From assembly GCF_003171515.1 (NCBI RefSeq), contig NC_089390.1:2170001-2234000 (forward strand): a DNA stretch of 64,000 nucleotides, read 5' to 3'. The DNA comes from Pyrenophora tritici-repentis. Lineage: Eukaryota > Ascomycota > Dothideomycetes > Pleosporales > Pleosporaceae. Below, in pieces: positions 54,947-64,000 of the stretch (positions within the stretch are counted from its first letter, which is position 1; each line of letters begins with the position of its first letter). The position numbers were made by a program, and so were the translations under genes. The notes beneath the pieces were generated by a model, which saw nothing but the letters and a program-made list of their open reading frames with translations, was not told the DNA's origin and made no database searches.

Positions 54947-55792
54947 AACAACCATTCAACACCACTGATCCTCCTTTTACATCTTTCTGATCCAAACCGC
55001 AACCAACTGAAGGGTCACCATACAGTATAATCTGTATCCCTGTAACAAAACTTGAATTTCTTCGTATGCGGGTGTGGCGTGAGACAGTCGACAGTCGAAC
55101 AGAAGCCAGTGCCAGCGAAGATGGTGCCTATGCCAGGATGCCATGGAAACATGTCGATATATCGAGGCAGTGAGCCATTGTAGTGAGGACGATGCATCTT
55201 TGATGAGGCGGTATGAGGGAGTGAAGTGGACAAGACGTCAAGGTCTGTGAGGTCCGACAAGAGGAGGCAAGTGTGAAGTAGTATAAGGCGGCGGCAGAAC
55301 TATTATTGTTCTAGACGAGGCTAGGTGGAGGTGGTTGGGTACAGGTTGAATGGAGCCATGCTGACTGTCGACTGTCGTAATGATGTTGCGTTAATATGAC
55401 TCATGATAGGTTGTGATGAATGATGTCATGCATCATGAGTCTTGGCAGATGTCTGACTACATAAGTCAGACTTGAGGTACAGAGGCAGGTACTGAGAACT
55501 TACTTGAGAGGATTTTTCCATCATGCTCAAGCTTGAAGAAGGGAGTTGAATTGAGAAGTTGGGTGAGTGGGTGGGTTGTGGAGCATGCGGCTCGGGAAGC
55601 GAGAGTGCTAAATATTGACAACGACGTAACCCTGGACGTGTCACTGTCTGCACAAGCCGTTCACAGATGGAACATTAGTTTTATTCACGAGGTAGCAAAG
55701 TGAGTCTGAACAGGTGGCGGTGTCTGTACCGACTAGGATTACTATCATGCGACTATGTTTCCAGACCAAATTTGGCCGCAGGCCGTAAGTGA
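54947..55792. other. Intergenic, right flank of the hAT element
   Basis: Contains unassigned minus-strand frames at 55015-55260 (81 codons) and 55426-55653 (75 codons). Neither has a known domain or a partner exon I can place. Confidence 0.45.
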
Positions 55793-57032
55793 TCAGGCTT
55801 GTATCGCACATGCATCTAAGTGCTCGTTGATATCCGACTCTGCCATTCTAAGATTGCAGATTGGGCAATTGACCAACAGCCTCTTCTGCGTGACTGGGTC
55901 GCCGTCTGTGTCTGATCGTTGCCGTTTTTGTGTTGCTTGCGAAGATGTAGAAGCAGAAGCTGGGGAAACTACGTCTCCGATGCTCGATGTCGCCGTCTTC
56001 CCACGACTCGATACAGCCGTCGAGGTTTTATCCTCTGTGCTAGCGTCGATGGACCGACCGGAAGTGTCACCTTCAGTTGCGGTCCCTTTCTTAGCTCCGA
56101 CTGTAATCCAGCTGTCAAGCTTGTTCTTCTGTTTGCCTGCTCGCTCCTTGGCGCTCATAGCATCCAGCTGCTTCTTTGTGGGCGCAGGTTCCTGGATTTT
56201 GGTATAGGCGCCTCCGCATTCGGCCTGGTGTCTCTCCCACCACGTGTCGCTCCTGCCCGGGGCTCTGTTCATGCTACGTTTGACTAGGCCAAAGTACGGC
56301 GGCTGGGTCTGGCAAGGCCCATTGCACTGCCAGACATGGGTCCGGTAGCTCTCGACTTCATCGTGAAAGGTGTGGTAGATTGTGACAGCGTAGTTGCCGT
56401 GGTTGTTAAGGGCGTCTGCAAGCAGCTGGAAGCCTGGTCCATGGCCTGTTCCGTCTCCGCGTGAGTGGCTCCAGGAGGTGGCGATGAAAAAGTAGGCGTG
56501 TATAGCTTCATGTAGCAAAGTGTTGATAGTGTCGTCGCGTGGACGGTACTGTAGCAGCGGCGTGCTCAGCTTGAGGCGGATGCGGGTGAAGCTGCCGCTT
56601 TCGGGGTCCTTGGACAATTCACAGATTCCGGCGCACTGCGATTGGCATTGTTAGCCGGTGTTTGACATGGCAGTCTAGAAGTGGGTGGGGCGACGGCCGC
56701 GGTCCGTGACGGTAACACGCGGGCGGCTTCAGGTGTCCTGGCTGAGACAGTGGCAGAAACGGACTGGCGCAGCGTGGTTGTTGTAAACTCTGACCAAAAT
56801 AAAGTCGACGTACGAGCGTTAGACGAGGCGACCAAATGACTTGGACACGGGATAGGAGAAGATTTCGAAAGTAGAGGACGTCGTAGAGGGCAAACAAGTC
56901 GTGCACGTCGACGAATGGCTCTCCATTGCGCCGAATGACATGGATACTGCTCAAGGCCCGCTGTTGCTTATCCGAGAGCGTTTCCAGTGTCGCAATAGCG
57001 GCCAGTGCAGCGTCGAGGTCGGTGGCGGGCAT
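55793..57032 (-). CDS. SPRTN: SprT-like DNA-protein crosslink protease (SPRTN/Spartan type)
   Basis: Exons 56814-57032 and 55793-56635 join in phase 0 across a 178-nt intron (GTACGT..CTAACA..CGCAG) to give 353 aa. The SprT domain begins at LFALYDVLYFRNLLLSRVQV and WSPRLTLCAGIC; the zinc-protease motif is H115-E116-x-x-H119 (LLHEAIHAYFF) with a likely third ligand H138 (GHGPGF). A zinc-ribbon-like C-x3-C (WQCNGPCQTQ) and H/C pair (HQAECGG) follow. The tail is disordered and ends in a UBZ4-type ubiquitin finger: C330, C333, H345, C349. A segment QKNKLDSWITVG before the disordered tail resembles a PIP or SHP box. The enzyme degrades proteins crosslinked to DNA during replication. It is divergent from the TBC gene. 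Identity is well supported. Confidence 0.9.
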
Positions 57033-57647
57033 GACAGATGCGAAACATAGTTGGAGTGGCTAGTGTCCAGGGTCTTTGGGCAGGCTGATCTCGGGTGAAA
57101 AGCACTGCAGGGCTGACATGGGAGGGACGTGGGGACATGGGGACAGGGGACATGGGACATGGGACATGGGGGACGTGGATGCTATTGCTATGTATTGCTA
57201 TTGCTATGTATTGCTATTGCTACGCATGAGCCGGCCTAGTGGCTTCGGAATGATTGCCTTGGCCAGTGTGTGCACGCATCGCTAACGACTATGCAACCCA
57301 ACGCCCAAGAGCGCCGTGCCTTGTGGCTATTCTGCGCCCCTTGCGTCGTAGCAATTTCAGCAGTTTGGCAGTGGCAGCAGCATTTGACTGTTTACCCCTG
57401 AACACGTAGTAGATTTACCGTGTGCGCGTAGATCGATCCCCTATATCCACGCCGTGTGGGCGGGAGATATTAAGCCTCGCTATGACGCATTGCTCTCCAC
57501 ATGCCTAGGACTGTCGACTGTCGATGCTGCCAAACTGCTCTCCCACCACGCACGTGCATGCTCCCCGAATACACCGTGCAAGTGCAAGAAGCCAAGATCC
57601 CACGACTGGTCCACGCATGTGCGCGACTGCAGACACGCTTGACAGAC
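57033..57647. promoter_or_regulatory. Divergent promoter region SPRTN / TBC gene with two tandem repeats
   Basis: 615 bp between the two start codons. It carries a GGGACAT-type minisatellite at about 57126-57178 and, directly after it, a 15-bp periodic repeat of TATTGCTATG units at about 57178-57224. An in-frame ATG at 57501 could extend the TBC protein by 49 codons, but that stretch is cysteine-rich and unlike the rest. Confidence 0.5.
57126..57224. repeat. Two adjacent short tandem repeats
   Basis: The first array is built of GGGACAT(G) units, about seven copies with small changes. The second has a 15-bp period (TATTGCTATGTATTGC), about three copies. Both lie close to the SPRTN start codon and could vary in length between strains. 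Confidence 0.75.
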
Positions 57648-60600
57648 ATGGCTGCCATCGACTCCACACCGCGGGCCGTTGATCTCGTCCGGTCCGCCTC
57701 TCAGAGCTCGACCATATCCAACCCACCCAGGAACCGCAGTTTGCAGCGTGTGCGCCCGTCGAAGCGCAGCTCAAACACTTCTCTAAGCCGCAGTCGTAGC
57801 CGAGCTGCCTCTCCGGACGTCGACACAAAGAGCCTCACATCGTTCCCCTCACTATCGCCCAGCCCAGACACGTCCCCGGCACAGTCGCGCCCAAACGGCT
57901 GGTTTCGTTCCACGCCAGCGCCCGAGGAAGTCGTGAAGAATGCCGAAAACAGGCCCACAGCCTCGCCGGATACGGTCAAGGCAATGCCGCCACCGGATCT
58001 CCCCAAGAGCCCTACTCCAGCCTCGACAGTGCGAAAGGTCACCAAGTCGACCCAGCAGATTGTGGGCAGTCTGGTAGCAGCCACGACCACTGCAGACCGG
58101 TCCGCCCTTTTCGACGACACCCCAGCCGAATCCGCAAACGTGCCTGGCAACCTGCATTTCGCCAGCGACGAGAACGTTCAGGATGCATTGCGACAGACGG
58201 GTGCTGTGGCACTGGTGAAGCAGCTCGCGGGCGATCTGGCGCAGCGCGATGCTCAGATTACAGCCCTGCGGAGACGGGCCGAGGAGCGGGAGCGGATGCT
58301 GAGGAAGATGCTCCAAGAGTGCGAAGTCTCCAACATGGACATTGAGAACAGGCTGCGCGAACTGGAGAAGAGCAAAGAGCAGGACAATGGCCTGACAAAG
58401 ACACGAACCCGGGGCGATAGTGGGCCCACTGGACTGCACCCGGACGACCCCATGGAAGACCGGCTCGCGAGGGCCATGGAAGACGAGCTCGCTGAGCATC
58501 CGGATGCGCTGGGCATTGACACGGGCGGTGCGACACCATTGGCAGATGTCATGTCCATTGACTCTGTCGCGTCCGACGCTCGCGATACCACAAAGTCAAA
58601 CTGGAAGAGCTATATTTGGACAGGGACGAGCAGGAAGAGCAGCAGAGCACCGTCTGTAGCAAGTCTGGTTGACAGGGAGGCAGAGACTCTAGCAGGGCAT
58701 GGCCGGTCGCGTGCATCTAGCGGAGCGAAACCAGCCCGAAAAGCCCTCGCAAACGATACCTTTATACCCCCCGCTGGCGCCATACCCGCATTGCGCAGAC
58801 TCAATAGTCAAGACGCTTCAGAGACATCGCCGCGTAGATCGTCGTCGGTATCGCTGGCAAGCTGGGCGTTGAAAATGGTGGCGGGCAACAACCTGAGTCC
58901 CAGCAAATCCAGCAGCATGCGAGGCCGTCCATCTCTCGCATCCGATGCTGTCGATCGTGCCCCTTCTGTGGACTCGACCAAGACTGCAAAGTCCGCAAAG
59001 TCATCTTTAGCCAGCACGCAAAGGCGAGGACGAGCCCTGGGTCCGAACGGGACTATCAAGAGCATCTCGATAGAACAGTCCAAAAGCCCGTCTGGCAGTG
59101 TTGGTCCAGCTCCACCAACTCGTGGAATGAGCAACCTTGGCCCTGTTGAGATGGATCGTATCTTGCCTGAAGACTCGCGCCCCCCAACGCTAGTACAGCA
59201 GCACAATCGCTTCGTCGGGAGCAGTGAGTACTTGACCGATAGATTCGGCTTCATTTACGACCAGCGCCGAAAGAAGAGGCAGAGTGAGGCTGCGGCGGAG
59301 TTGATGAAGCAGAAGCGAAGCAGCAATGTGGAATCACTAGTCGATGGCAGGACTGTACTTAACAGCCTCGCAAACGACGAGGACCCCAACGAGGCCAGTC
59401 CGGCCGCTGCTGACCAGAATGACGGTACCACACGTCCGTCCAGCTCAGACTCGGACAATCAAGCCACCCAGCCAACAAGTAAGACATGGGCTGATTATTT
59501 GAAACTCGCCACCCATCCGACTGAACTGCTTTCACATACTCCATCTGCTGCCCCCATTACAACGGTCGAAACTGCTGAAGGCGAGACGTCTACTTTCAAA
59601 ATTGGCCAGAACCAGATCACCTTGATGAAGCGAGGATCTGTGCCAACTACCAGCATCACCTCTGAACCATCACCATCTCGCACCGTTTCGGGTAATTCGG
59701 ACATTTCTCCCGCCATGGTCTCGCCAGGGCCTGCCACACCTATCAGCCAATATCCACCTTCTATTGATCCAGTGCAGTCTCTGCTTGAACAAATGAGTGA
59801 GCTGCATGATAACCTCCAAAAAGAGAGGACCATCAAATGGAATGACTTTCTACGTAAAGTACGTGCTCAGAACAAGCGCGAAGGGGAAGTTGCCAGTATC
59901 GCTGAGAATGGCAAGGGTAATGCCATGCCAGAAACCTTCCTTGCGGATGGTGAATTGGTAGGCATTGCAGGCTTGGGCAATAAGGGTAAGATTGGGCGTG
60001 CAAAATGGCAGGAATTTCGACGCCTTGTGCTTGGTGGCATTCCAGTGAATATGCGAGCCGCGATTTGGGCTGAAGGAAGTGGAGCGTTGCATTTGCGCAC
60101 TCCGGGCTATTATGAGGATTTGGTCAAGAATGGTGAAGACGACCCCACAATCGCAACCCAGATCCAGATGGACATTACTCGCACACTCACTGACAACATC
60201 TTCTTCCGCACCGGCCCCGGCGTACAAAAGCTTCAGGAGGTACTGCTCGCCTACTCTCGCCGTAACCCAGAGGTTGGATACTGCCAGGGCATGAACCTGA
60301 TCGCCGCCTGCTTGCTACTTATCATGCCCACACCCGAAGACGCATTCTGGGTACTCACCGCCATGGTCGAAGAGATCCTACCCCAGCACTACTACGATCA
60401 GCACCTCCTCACCTCGCGCGCCGACCAAACCGTCCTCCGCTCTTACGTCAGCGAGATCCTCCCCCGCCTCTCAGCCCACCTCGACGAGCTAGAAATCGAG
60501 CTCGAAGCTCTAACCTTTCAATGGTTCCTCTCCGTCTTCACCGACTGCCTCTCAGCCGAAGCCCTCTTCCGTGTCTGGGACGTTGTCCTCTGCATGCACG

Positions 60601-61142
60601 ACGGCTCCACTTTCTTGTTTCAAATCGCTCTCGCCCTACTCAAGTTGAACGAAAAAGCGCTGCTTCAATGTGACACACCAGCTGGCGTATACCACTACAT
60701 CAACCACCAAATGACCAACCATGCCATCAGCATCGACGGCCTCATCCAAGCCTCCGACGCCCTCGGCCGCGTCATCAAACGCAAAGACGTAGAAGACCGT
60801 CGCGCAAAAGCCGTCGCCCACGAGGAAGAACTCATGCGCCAACGCGAGGAAGCCCGTCAAGAACGCGCCCAGAAACGGGCAAGCAAAATCTCAACCGACG
60901 ACGACGTGCCTGTAACTGCTATTCCCATCCCTGCGACTGAGCCAGAAGCCGAAAGCATAAAGTCCCTCTCTGCTAGCCTCGACGCAGAGTTGTCAATGCA
61001 GACTGGTCCCATGCGTACGCCGCTTAGTAGCGCGAGTAAGCGCGAGGAAGAAGAGGAAGAAGCTGAGAGTTTGAATCGCAGTCTCGAGGTTATGAATAGG
61101 ACACCTATGCCTATGGATGAGGAGTTTACGTGGCGTGCTTGA
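57648..61142 (+). CDS. TBC-domain Rab GTPase-activating protein
   Basis: One exon encodes 1164 aa from ATG 57648 (MAAIDSTPRAVDLV). Residues 1-190 are disordered, S/P/R-rich. A coiled coil follows at about 200-245 (AQITALRRRAEERERMLRKM). The centre is again disordered, with RS-rich stretches. The TBC domain spans roughly 785-1030: GIPVNMRAAIWAEGSGAL, the arginine finger in IQMDITRTLTDN (I-x-x-D-x-x-R), the glutamine finger in VGYCQGMNLIAA, and ALTFQWFLSVFTD with FRVWDVVLCMHDG. Both catalytic fingers are present, so it should stimulate GTP hydrolysis by a Rab protein. A K/E/R-rich helix follows and the C-terminus is acidic. The domain order resembles Gyp-type fungal GAPs; the Rab substrate cannot be told. 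An in-frame ATG at 57501 is the alternative start. Confidence 0.88.
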   Translation: MAAIDSTPRAVDLVRSASQSSTISNPPRNRSLQRVRPSKRSSNTSLSRSRSRAASPDVDTKSLTSFPSLSPSPDTSPAQSRPNGWFRSTPAPEEVVKNAENRPTASPDTVKAMPPPDLPKSPTPASTVRKVTKSTQQIVGSLVAATTTADRSALFDDTPAESANVPGNLHFASDENVQDALRQTGAVALVKQLAGDLAQRDAQITALRRRAEERERMLRKMLQECEVSNMDIENRLRELEKSKEQDNGLTKTRTRGDSGPTGLHPDDPMEDRLARAMEDELAEHPDALGIDTGGATPLADVMSIDSVASDARDTTKSNWKSYIWTGTSRKSSRAPSVASLVDREAETLAGHGRSRASSGAKPARKALANDTFIPPAGAIPALRRLNSQDASETSPRRSSSVSLASWALKMVAGNNLSPSKSSSMRGRPSLASDAVDRAPSVDSTKTAKSAKSSLASTQRRGRALGPNGTIKSISIEQSKSPSGSVGPAPPTRGMSNLGPVEMDRILPEDSRPPTLVQQHNRFVGSSEYLTDRFGFIYDQRRKKRQSEAAAELMKQKRSSNVESLVDGRTVLNSLANDEDPNEASPAAADQNDGTTRPSSSDSDNQATQPTSKTWADYLKLATHPTELLSHTPSAAPITTVETAEGETSTFKIGQNQITLMKRGSVPTTSITSEPSPSRTVSGNSDISPAMVSPGPATPISQYPPSIDPVQSLLEQMSELHDNLQKERTIKWNDFLRKVRAQNKREGEVASIAENGKGNAMPETFLADGELVGIAGLGNKGKIGRAKWQEFRRLVLGGIPVNMRAAIWAEGSGALHLRTPGYYEDLVKNGEDDPTIATQIQMDITRTLTDNIFFRTGPGVQKLQEVLLAYSRRNPEVGYCQGMNLIAACLLLIMPTPEDAFWVLTAMVEEILPQHYYDQHLLTSRADQTVLRSYVSEILPRLSAHLDELEIELEALTFQWFLSVFTDCLSAEALFRVWDVVLCMHDGSTFLFQIALALLKLNEKALLQCDTPAGVYHYINHQMTNHAISIDGLIQASDALGRVIKRKDVEDRRAKAVAHEEELMRQREEARQERAQKRASKISTDDDVPVTAIPIPATEPEAESIKSLSASLDAELSMQTGPMRTPLSSASKREEEEEEAESLNRSLEVMNRTPMPMDEEFTWRA

Positions 61143-62060
61143 TTATGCGTCGGGGTTCATCCCATTTTTTGGTTTGGTCTGGTTTGGTGTTTGTGTTTTG
61201 CGAAAAGATAGATATACCCCTGCCCCCCCCCCCCCCGCCGCTCATTTTCCTCTTCTACTTTCACATTCGTTCCTTGGGACTGTTTGTGTATTACTTTTCT
61301 TTCTTGTTTCTTTGGAATGGCTCAGATTGGATATTTTGGGCATTGATACCCCTCCTCCCTCTCCTTTTTCTTCCCTCTTCATGGGCCTGTTTTATGTTTT
61401 TACGTTTATGGTATTGTCATTGGCTAGATAAGTTGCCAGCACAAGCAAGTAAGCAAGCAAGTAAGCAAGCAAGCATGCGTGGTGCATGAGATAGTTGGCA
61501 TCGGGAAAAGCGCAAAGTAGGAAGAATGAAAACAAACAACTACGTACATTAGCGATATTCATGTGCAAACATGATGACATGCATGCACTGTCAAGTAAGG
61601 CGTAACGTCATCACGACCACAGCACATGTGTATCATGTGATTTCAATGTTGGGAGAAATTGCATGTCACATTGTTAAGTGTTTTCTAGCTACCTTAGTCA
61701 AGCAGCTTGAAGCAAGTATCTTCCTTGCTCAAACTCCGCATCTCATGTCAATCAATACACGTGCTGCATTTTCGCTCCTTCCAACCCCAACAGCGGCCAC
61801 CTAGCTTGACCCGGGCTGACAGTTACTTCCTGTCTTGTCTACCAAAGCGGAAAGTAACTGGTCGGCGCAGGAGGTAGACCGCTGCCAAATACCACTCGTC
61901 CTGATCGTCTTCATCTTCAGAGCTCTCGTCATCCTCCAAGAGACTCACGGCGCGTGCCCTCAATCCACGCTTCTTATTGCCCTTCTTCGTCACCCCGGTC
62001 TTCACGTGCCCGTGTGGGCGGCGCTGGGAGAGAGGCATGTTCTGATTGTCGAAAACCTCT
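61143..62060. other. Convergent 3' region with simple repeats
   Basis: This lies between the stops of the TBC gene and RLI1. It holds a run of 14 C (61223-61236) and a tetranucleotide array of AAGC/AAGT units (61441-61475). A minus-strand frame at 61823-62095 overlaps the RLI1 stop and is most likely its 3' UTR. Confidence 0.6.
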
Positions 62061-63985
62061 TCAACTATCATCTTCCAGGAAGAAGTAGTTACCACTCAAC
62101 TTCTGTTCCTGGTCAAGTTGCGACTTGTCCTTGTTGATACGAGGACGGAACGAATTGGGGTCACGACGGAAGGTGACATCCAAGTTCTTCAAGAAACTGT
62201 TGCAACCAGTAAGGAGGGACTCGGGCTTATTGGCGCGGGCATTGACAGCAGGTTGGCCGTCAAAGACAATGACACGGTCAGCGAGGTAGGTGGCCATGAT
62301 GAAATCGTGCTCGACGACGAAAGCAGTCTTCTTGGAGTGCATGATGAAGCGCTTGATGACACGAGATGCAACAATACGCTGCTCGGAGTCGAGGTAGGCA
62401 CTTGGCTCGTCGATAAGATAGATTTCGGCTGGCATACCAAGGGCCAAGACAATGGCGACACGCTGCAACTCGCCACCAGACAGGTTTTGCACTTCCTGGT
62501 CAATGAAGTCGTCCATCTTGAGGGGCTTGTAGACGTCGGTTTGGAACTGGGGGCTGAGGAAAGCTGCCTTGATCTTCTTGAAGAAAAGTTGACGGACCGT
62601 TCCCTGAAACTTGGGTGTGATAGTCTGCGGCTTCATGCTGATGCTCATCTTGGGGACCTTGGTGTCGCCATCAGGCTGCAGAGCGCCGGCAAGCATCTTA
62701 CAGAAAGTAGTCTTTCCAGTGCCGTTCTCACCCATCATGACAATAATCTCAGAGTCGGTGAAGGCGCCAGATTCGATGCTCAGGTGGAAGCCTCCTAGAG
62801 TCTTTTCCATGGCAGGGTACTGGTAGCCGCGGTTGTGGTCAACCATGTATTCGTCACCGGCCTCGGCAATGCGGAACTGAAGCGATTCTTCACGGAAGCG
62901 CAAGTTCTCAGTGGGAATGTTTCCATCCAAAAAGATGTTGATACCTTCACGGACTGATGCCGGGAGGGTGACTACACCGTAAACAGCTGGCTTACCGTAA
63001 AGGACGCAGATGAAGTCGGAGAGATAATCAAGGACGGACAAGTCGTGCTCGACAACGATAACGTAGTCGTTGGGGCGGAGAAGACTACGAATCTTTCGGG
63101 CAGCGGCAAGACGCTGCTTGACATCCAAGAAAGACGACGGCTCGTCGAACATGTATACATCGGCTTGCTGAACGCAGACGAGGGCGATGGCGAAACGCTG
63201 CAGCTCTCCACCAGAAAGTTGTCCGACATCACGGTCAAAGATGTGTCGCAACTCAAGGTCATCAATCATTTCGTCAAGGTTCTCCATCTGCGAGCGGGCT
63301 TGGATGAGCTTGCCGACGGTGCGTTCGGCGGACTTGATGGCCTTGGGGATCTGGTCGACATACTGGGGTTTGACTACAGCCTTGAGGTTGTCTTCCAAGA
63401 CCTTGGTGAAGTAGTTCTGGAGTTCCGAACCACGGAAGTATTTGAGAATCTCCTCCCAGTCAGGGGGGTTATCATACCGACCCAAGTTGGGTTTGAGCTT
63501 GCCACTCAAGATCTTCAGCGCTGTGCTCTTTCCGATACCGTTTGTACCGACTAGTCCCAAAACCTGGCCCGGACGGGGCATAGGCAGTCTGTGCAGCTTG
63601 AAGCTGTTTGCCGAGTATCGATGCGTGACCTGGGTCTCGAGGTTGGTGGGCAAGTTGATGATGTTGATGGCGTCAAAGGGGCACTTCTTGGGGCAGATAC
63701 CACACCCAATACATAGCCGCTCAGAGATGAAGGCGATCTTGGAGGAGCCGTCTACTTCGATGCACAGCTTGCCCGTACGGACGACGGGACATGACTTTTT
63801 GCATTCTTGTCGGCATTTCTGGGAAGTGTTAGGAGAGGTAAGGGGCGAGAGAGAGGTAGGTTGGTGGATGAGTGGCACTTGCCTTTGGCTTGCACTGTCA
63901 CGTCGAACATCCTCACGTTAGCCATGACCAAATTTTGTGTGTGGAGGGGTAGTGGGGTACCTTGTCCGAGTTGACAATGGCAATA
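62061..63985 (-). CDS. RLI1: ABCE1/Rli1 ribosome recycling ATPase (5' end outside window)
   Basis: Exons visible: 63961-63985 (acceptor CTAG, so an earlier exon with the start codon lies beyond 64000), a 12-nt microexon 63883-63894, and 62061-63818. Together they encode 598 aa of a protein of about 605. The N-terminal domain binds two 4Fe-4S clusters: [14 protein letters not shown] and [14 protein letters not shown]1 has [17 protein letters not shown] and [11 protein letters not shown]2 has [17 protein letters not shown] and DEPSAYLD; each has a VEHD switch histidine. The enzyme splits ribosomes after termination and aids initiation; it is essential in all eukaryotes. The intron after the microexon starts GC (GCAAGT) rather than GT; sequence conservation leaves no alternative. 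Identity is certain. Confidence 0.97.
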
Positions 63986-64000
63986 CTAGGACGTTGTCAG

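Noticed and set aside
55015..55260. 81-codon minus-strand frame
   Set aside because: No signal peptide or domain and no upstream exon that joins in frame; could be UTR or chance.
57501..57647. 49-codon N-terminal extension of the TBC protein
   Set aside because: It is cysteine-rich and unlike the serine-rich start of the protein; ATG 57648 gives a natural N-terminus. Kept only as an alternative.
61823..62095. 90-codon frame downstream of RLI1 on the same strand
   Set aside because: It overlaps the end of RLI1 in another frame and is best explained as 3' UTR; no recognised domain.

Overview
This window is a piece of a filamentous ascomycete genome, most likely a Dothideomycete of the Pleosporales type (inference). 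The support is: genes with short GT-AG introns of about 45-100 nt carrying CTAAC/CTGAC-like branch sites; orthologues of general fungal genes (TRAPPC11, RXT2, HEI10, SPRTN, RLI1); a hAT and a Ty1/copia element; and a LINE whose reading frame is broken by TAA/TAG codons in the way repeat-induced point mutation (RIP) produces. No rRNA, tRNA or CRISPR array was recognised.

Layout. 0-8.2 kb is a compact housekeeping block: the 3' end of a probable PEX20 gene (+), TRAPPC11 (-), RXT2 (+) and a HEI10/CCNB1IP1-type RING gene (+). 8.2-20 kb is gene-poor and holds a C2H2 transcription factor (-), a stand-alone MOCOS-type aminotransferase (+) and a spliced small secreted cysteine-rich protein (-). 20-32 kb is a nest of transposons: four solo LTRs of one family, each with a perfect 5-bp target-site duplication (TSD); a RIP-decayed LINE; a complete, apparently very young copia element inside it; and a solo LTR of a second family. 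32-36 kb is AT-rich and starts with a second spliced small secreted cysteine-rich protein. 37.6-50.2 kb holds two further C2H2 factors, a disordered protein, an F-box protein and a perfect 61-bp palindrome. 50.8-55 kb has a kinase pseudogene and an intact hAT transposon. 55.8-64 kb returns to housekeeping genes: SPRTN (-), a TBC-domain Rab GAP (+) and RLI1/ABCE1 (-, 5' end outside the window).

How it fits together. Both ends carry single-copy cellular genes for membrane traffic, peroxisome import, chromatin, meiosis, DNA repair and translation. The 50-kb middle is an accessory compartment: gene-poor, transposon-rich and partly RIP-mutated, with two secreted cysteine-rich candidates and three structurally alike C2H2 regulators. 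The most interesting items are the two secreted proteins, which are visible only after splicing, and the copia element, whose gag and pol share a frame and are separated by a single UGA in the strong readthrough context UGA-CUA-G. Exon boundaries are my own reading of splice signals and frame continuity; no alignment or RNA data were available.
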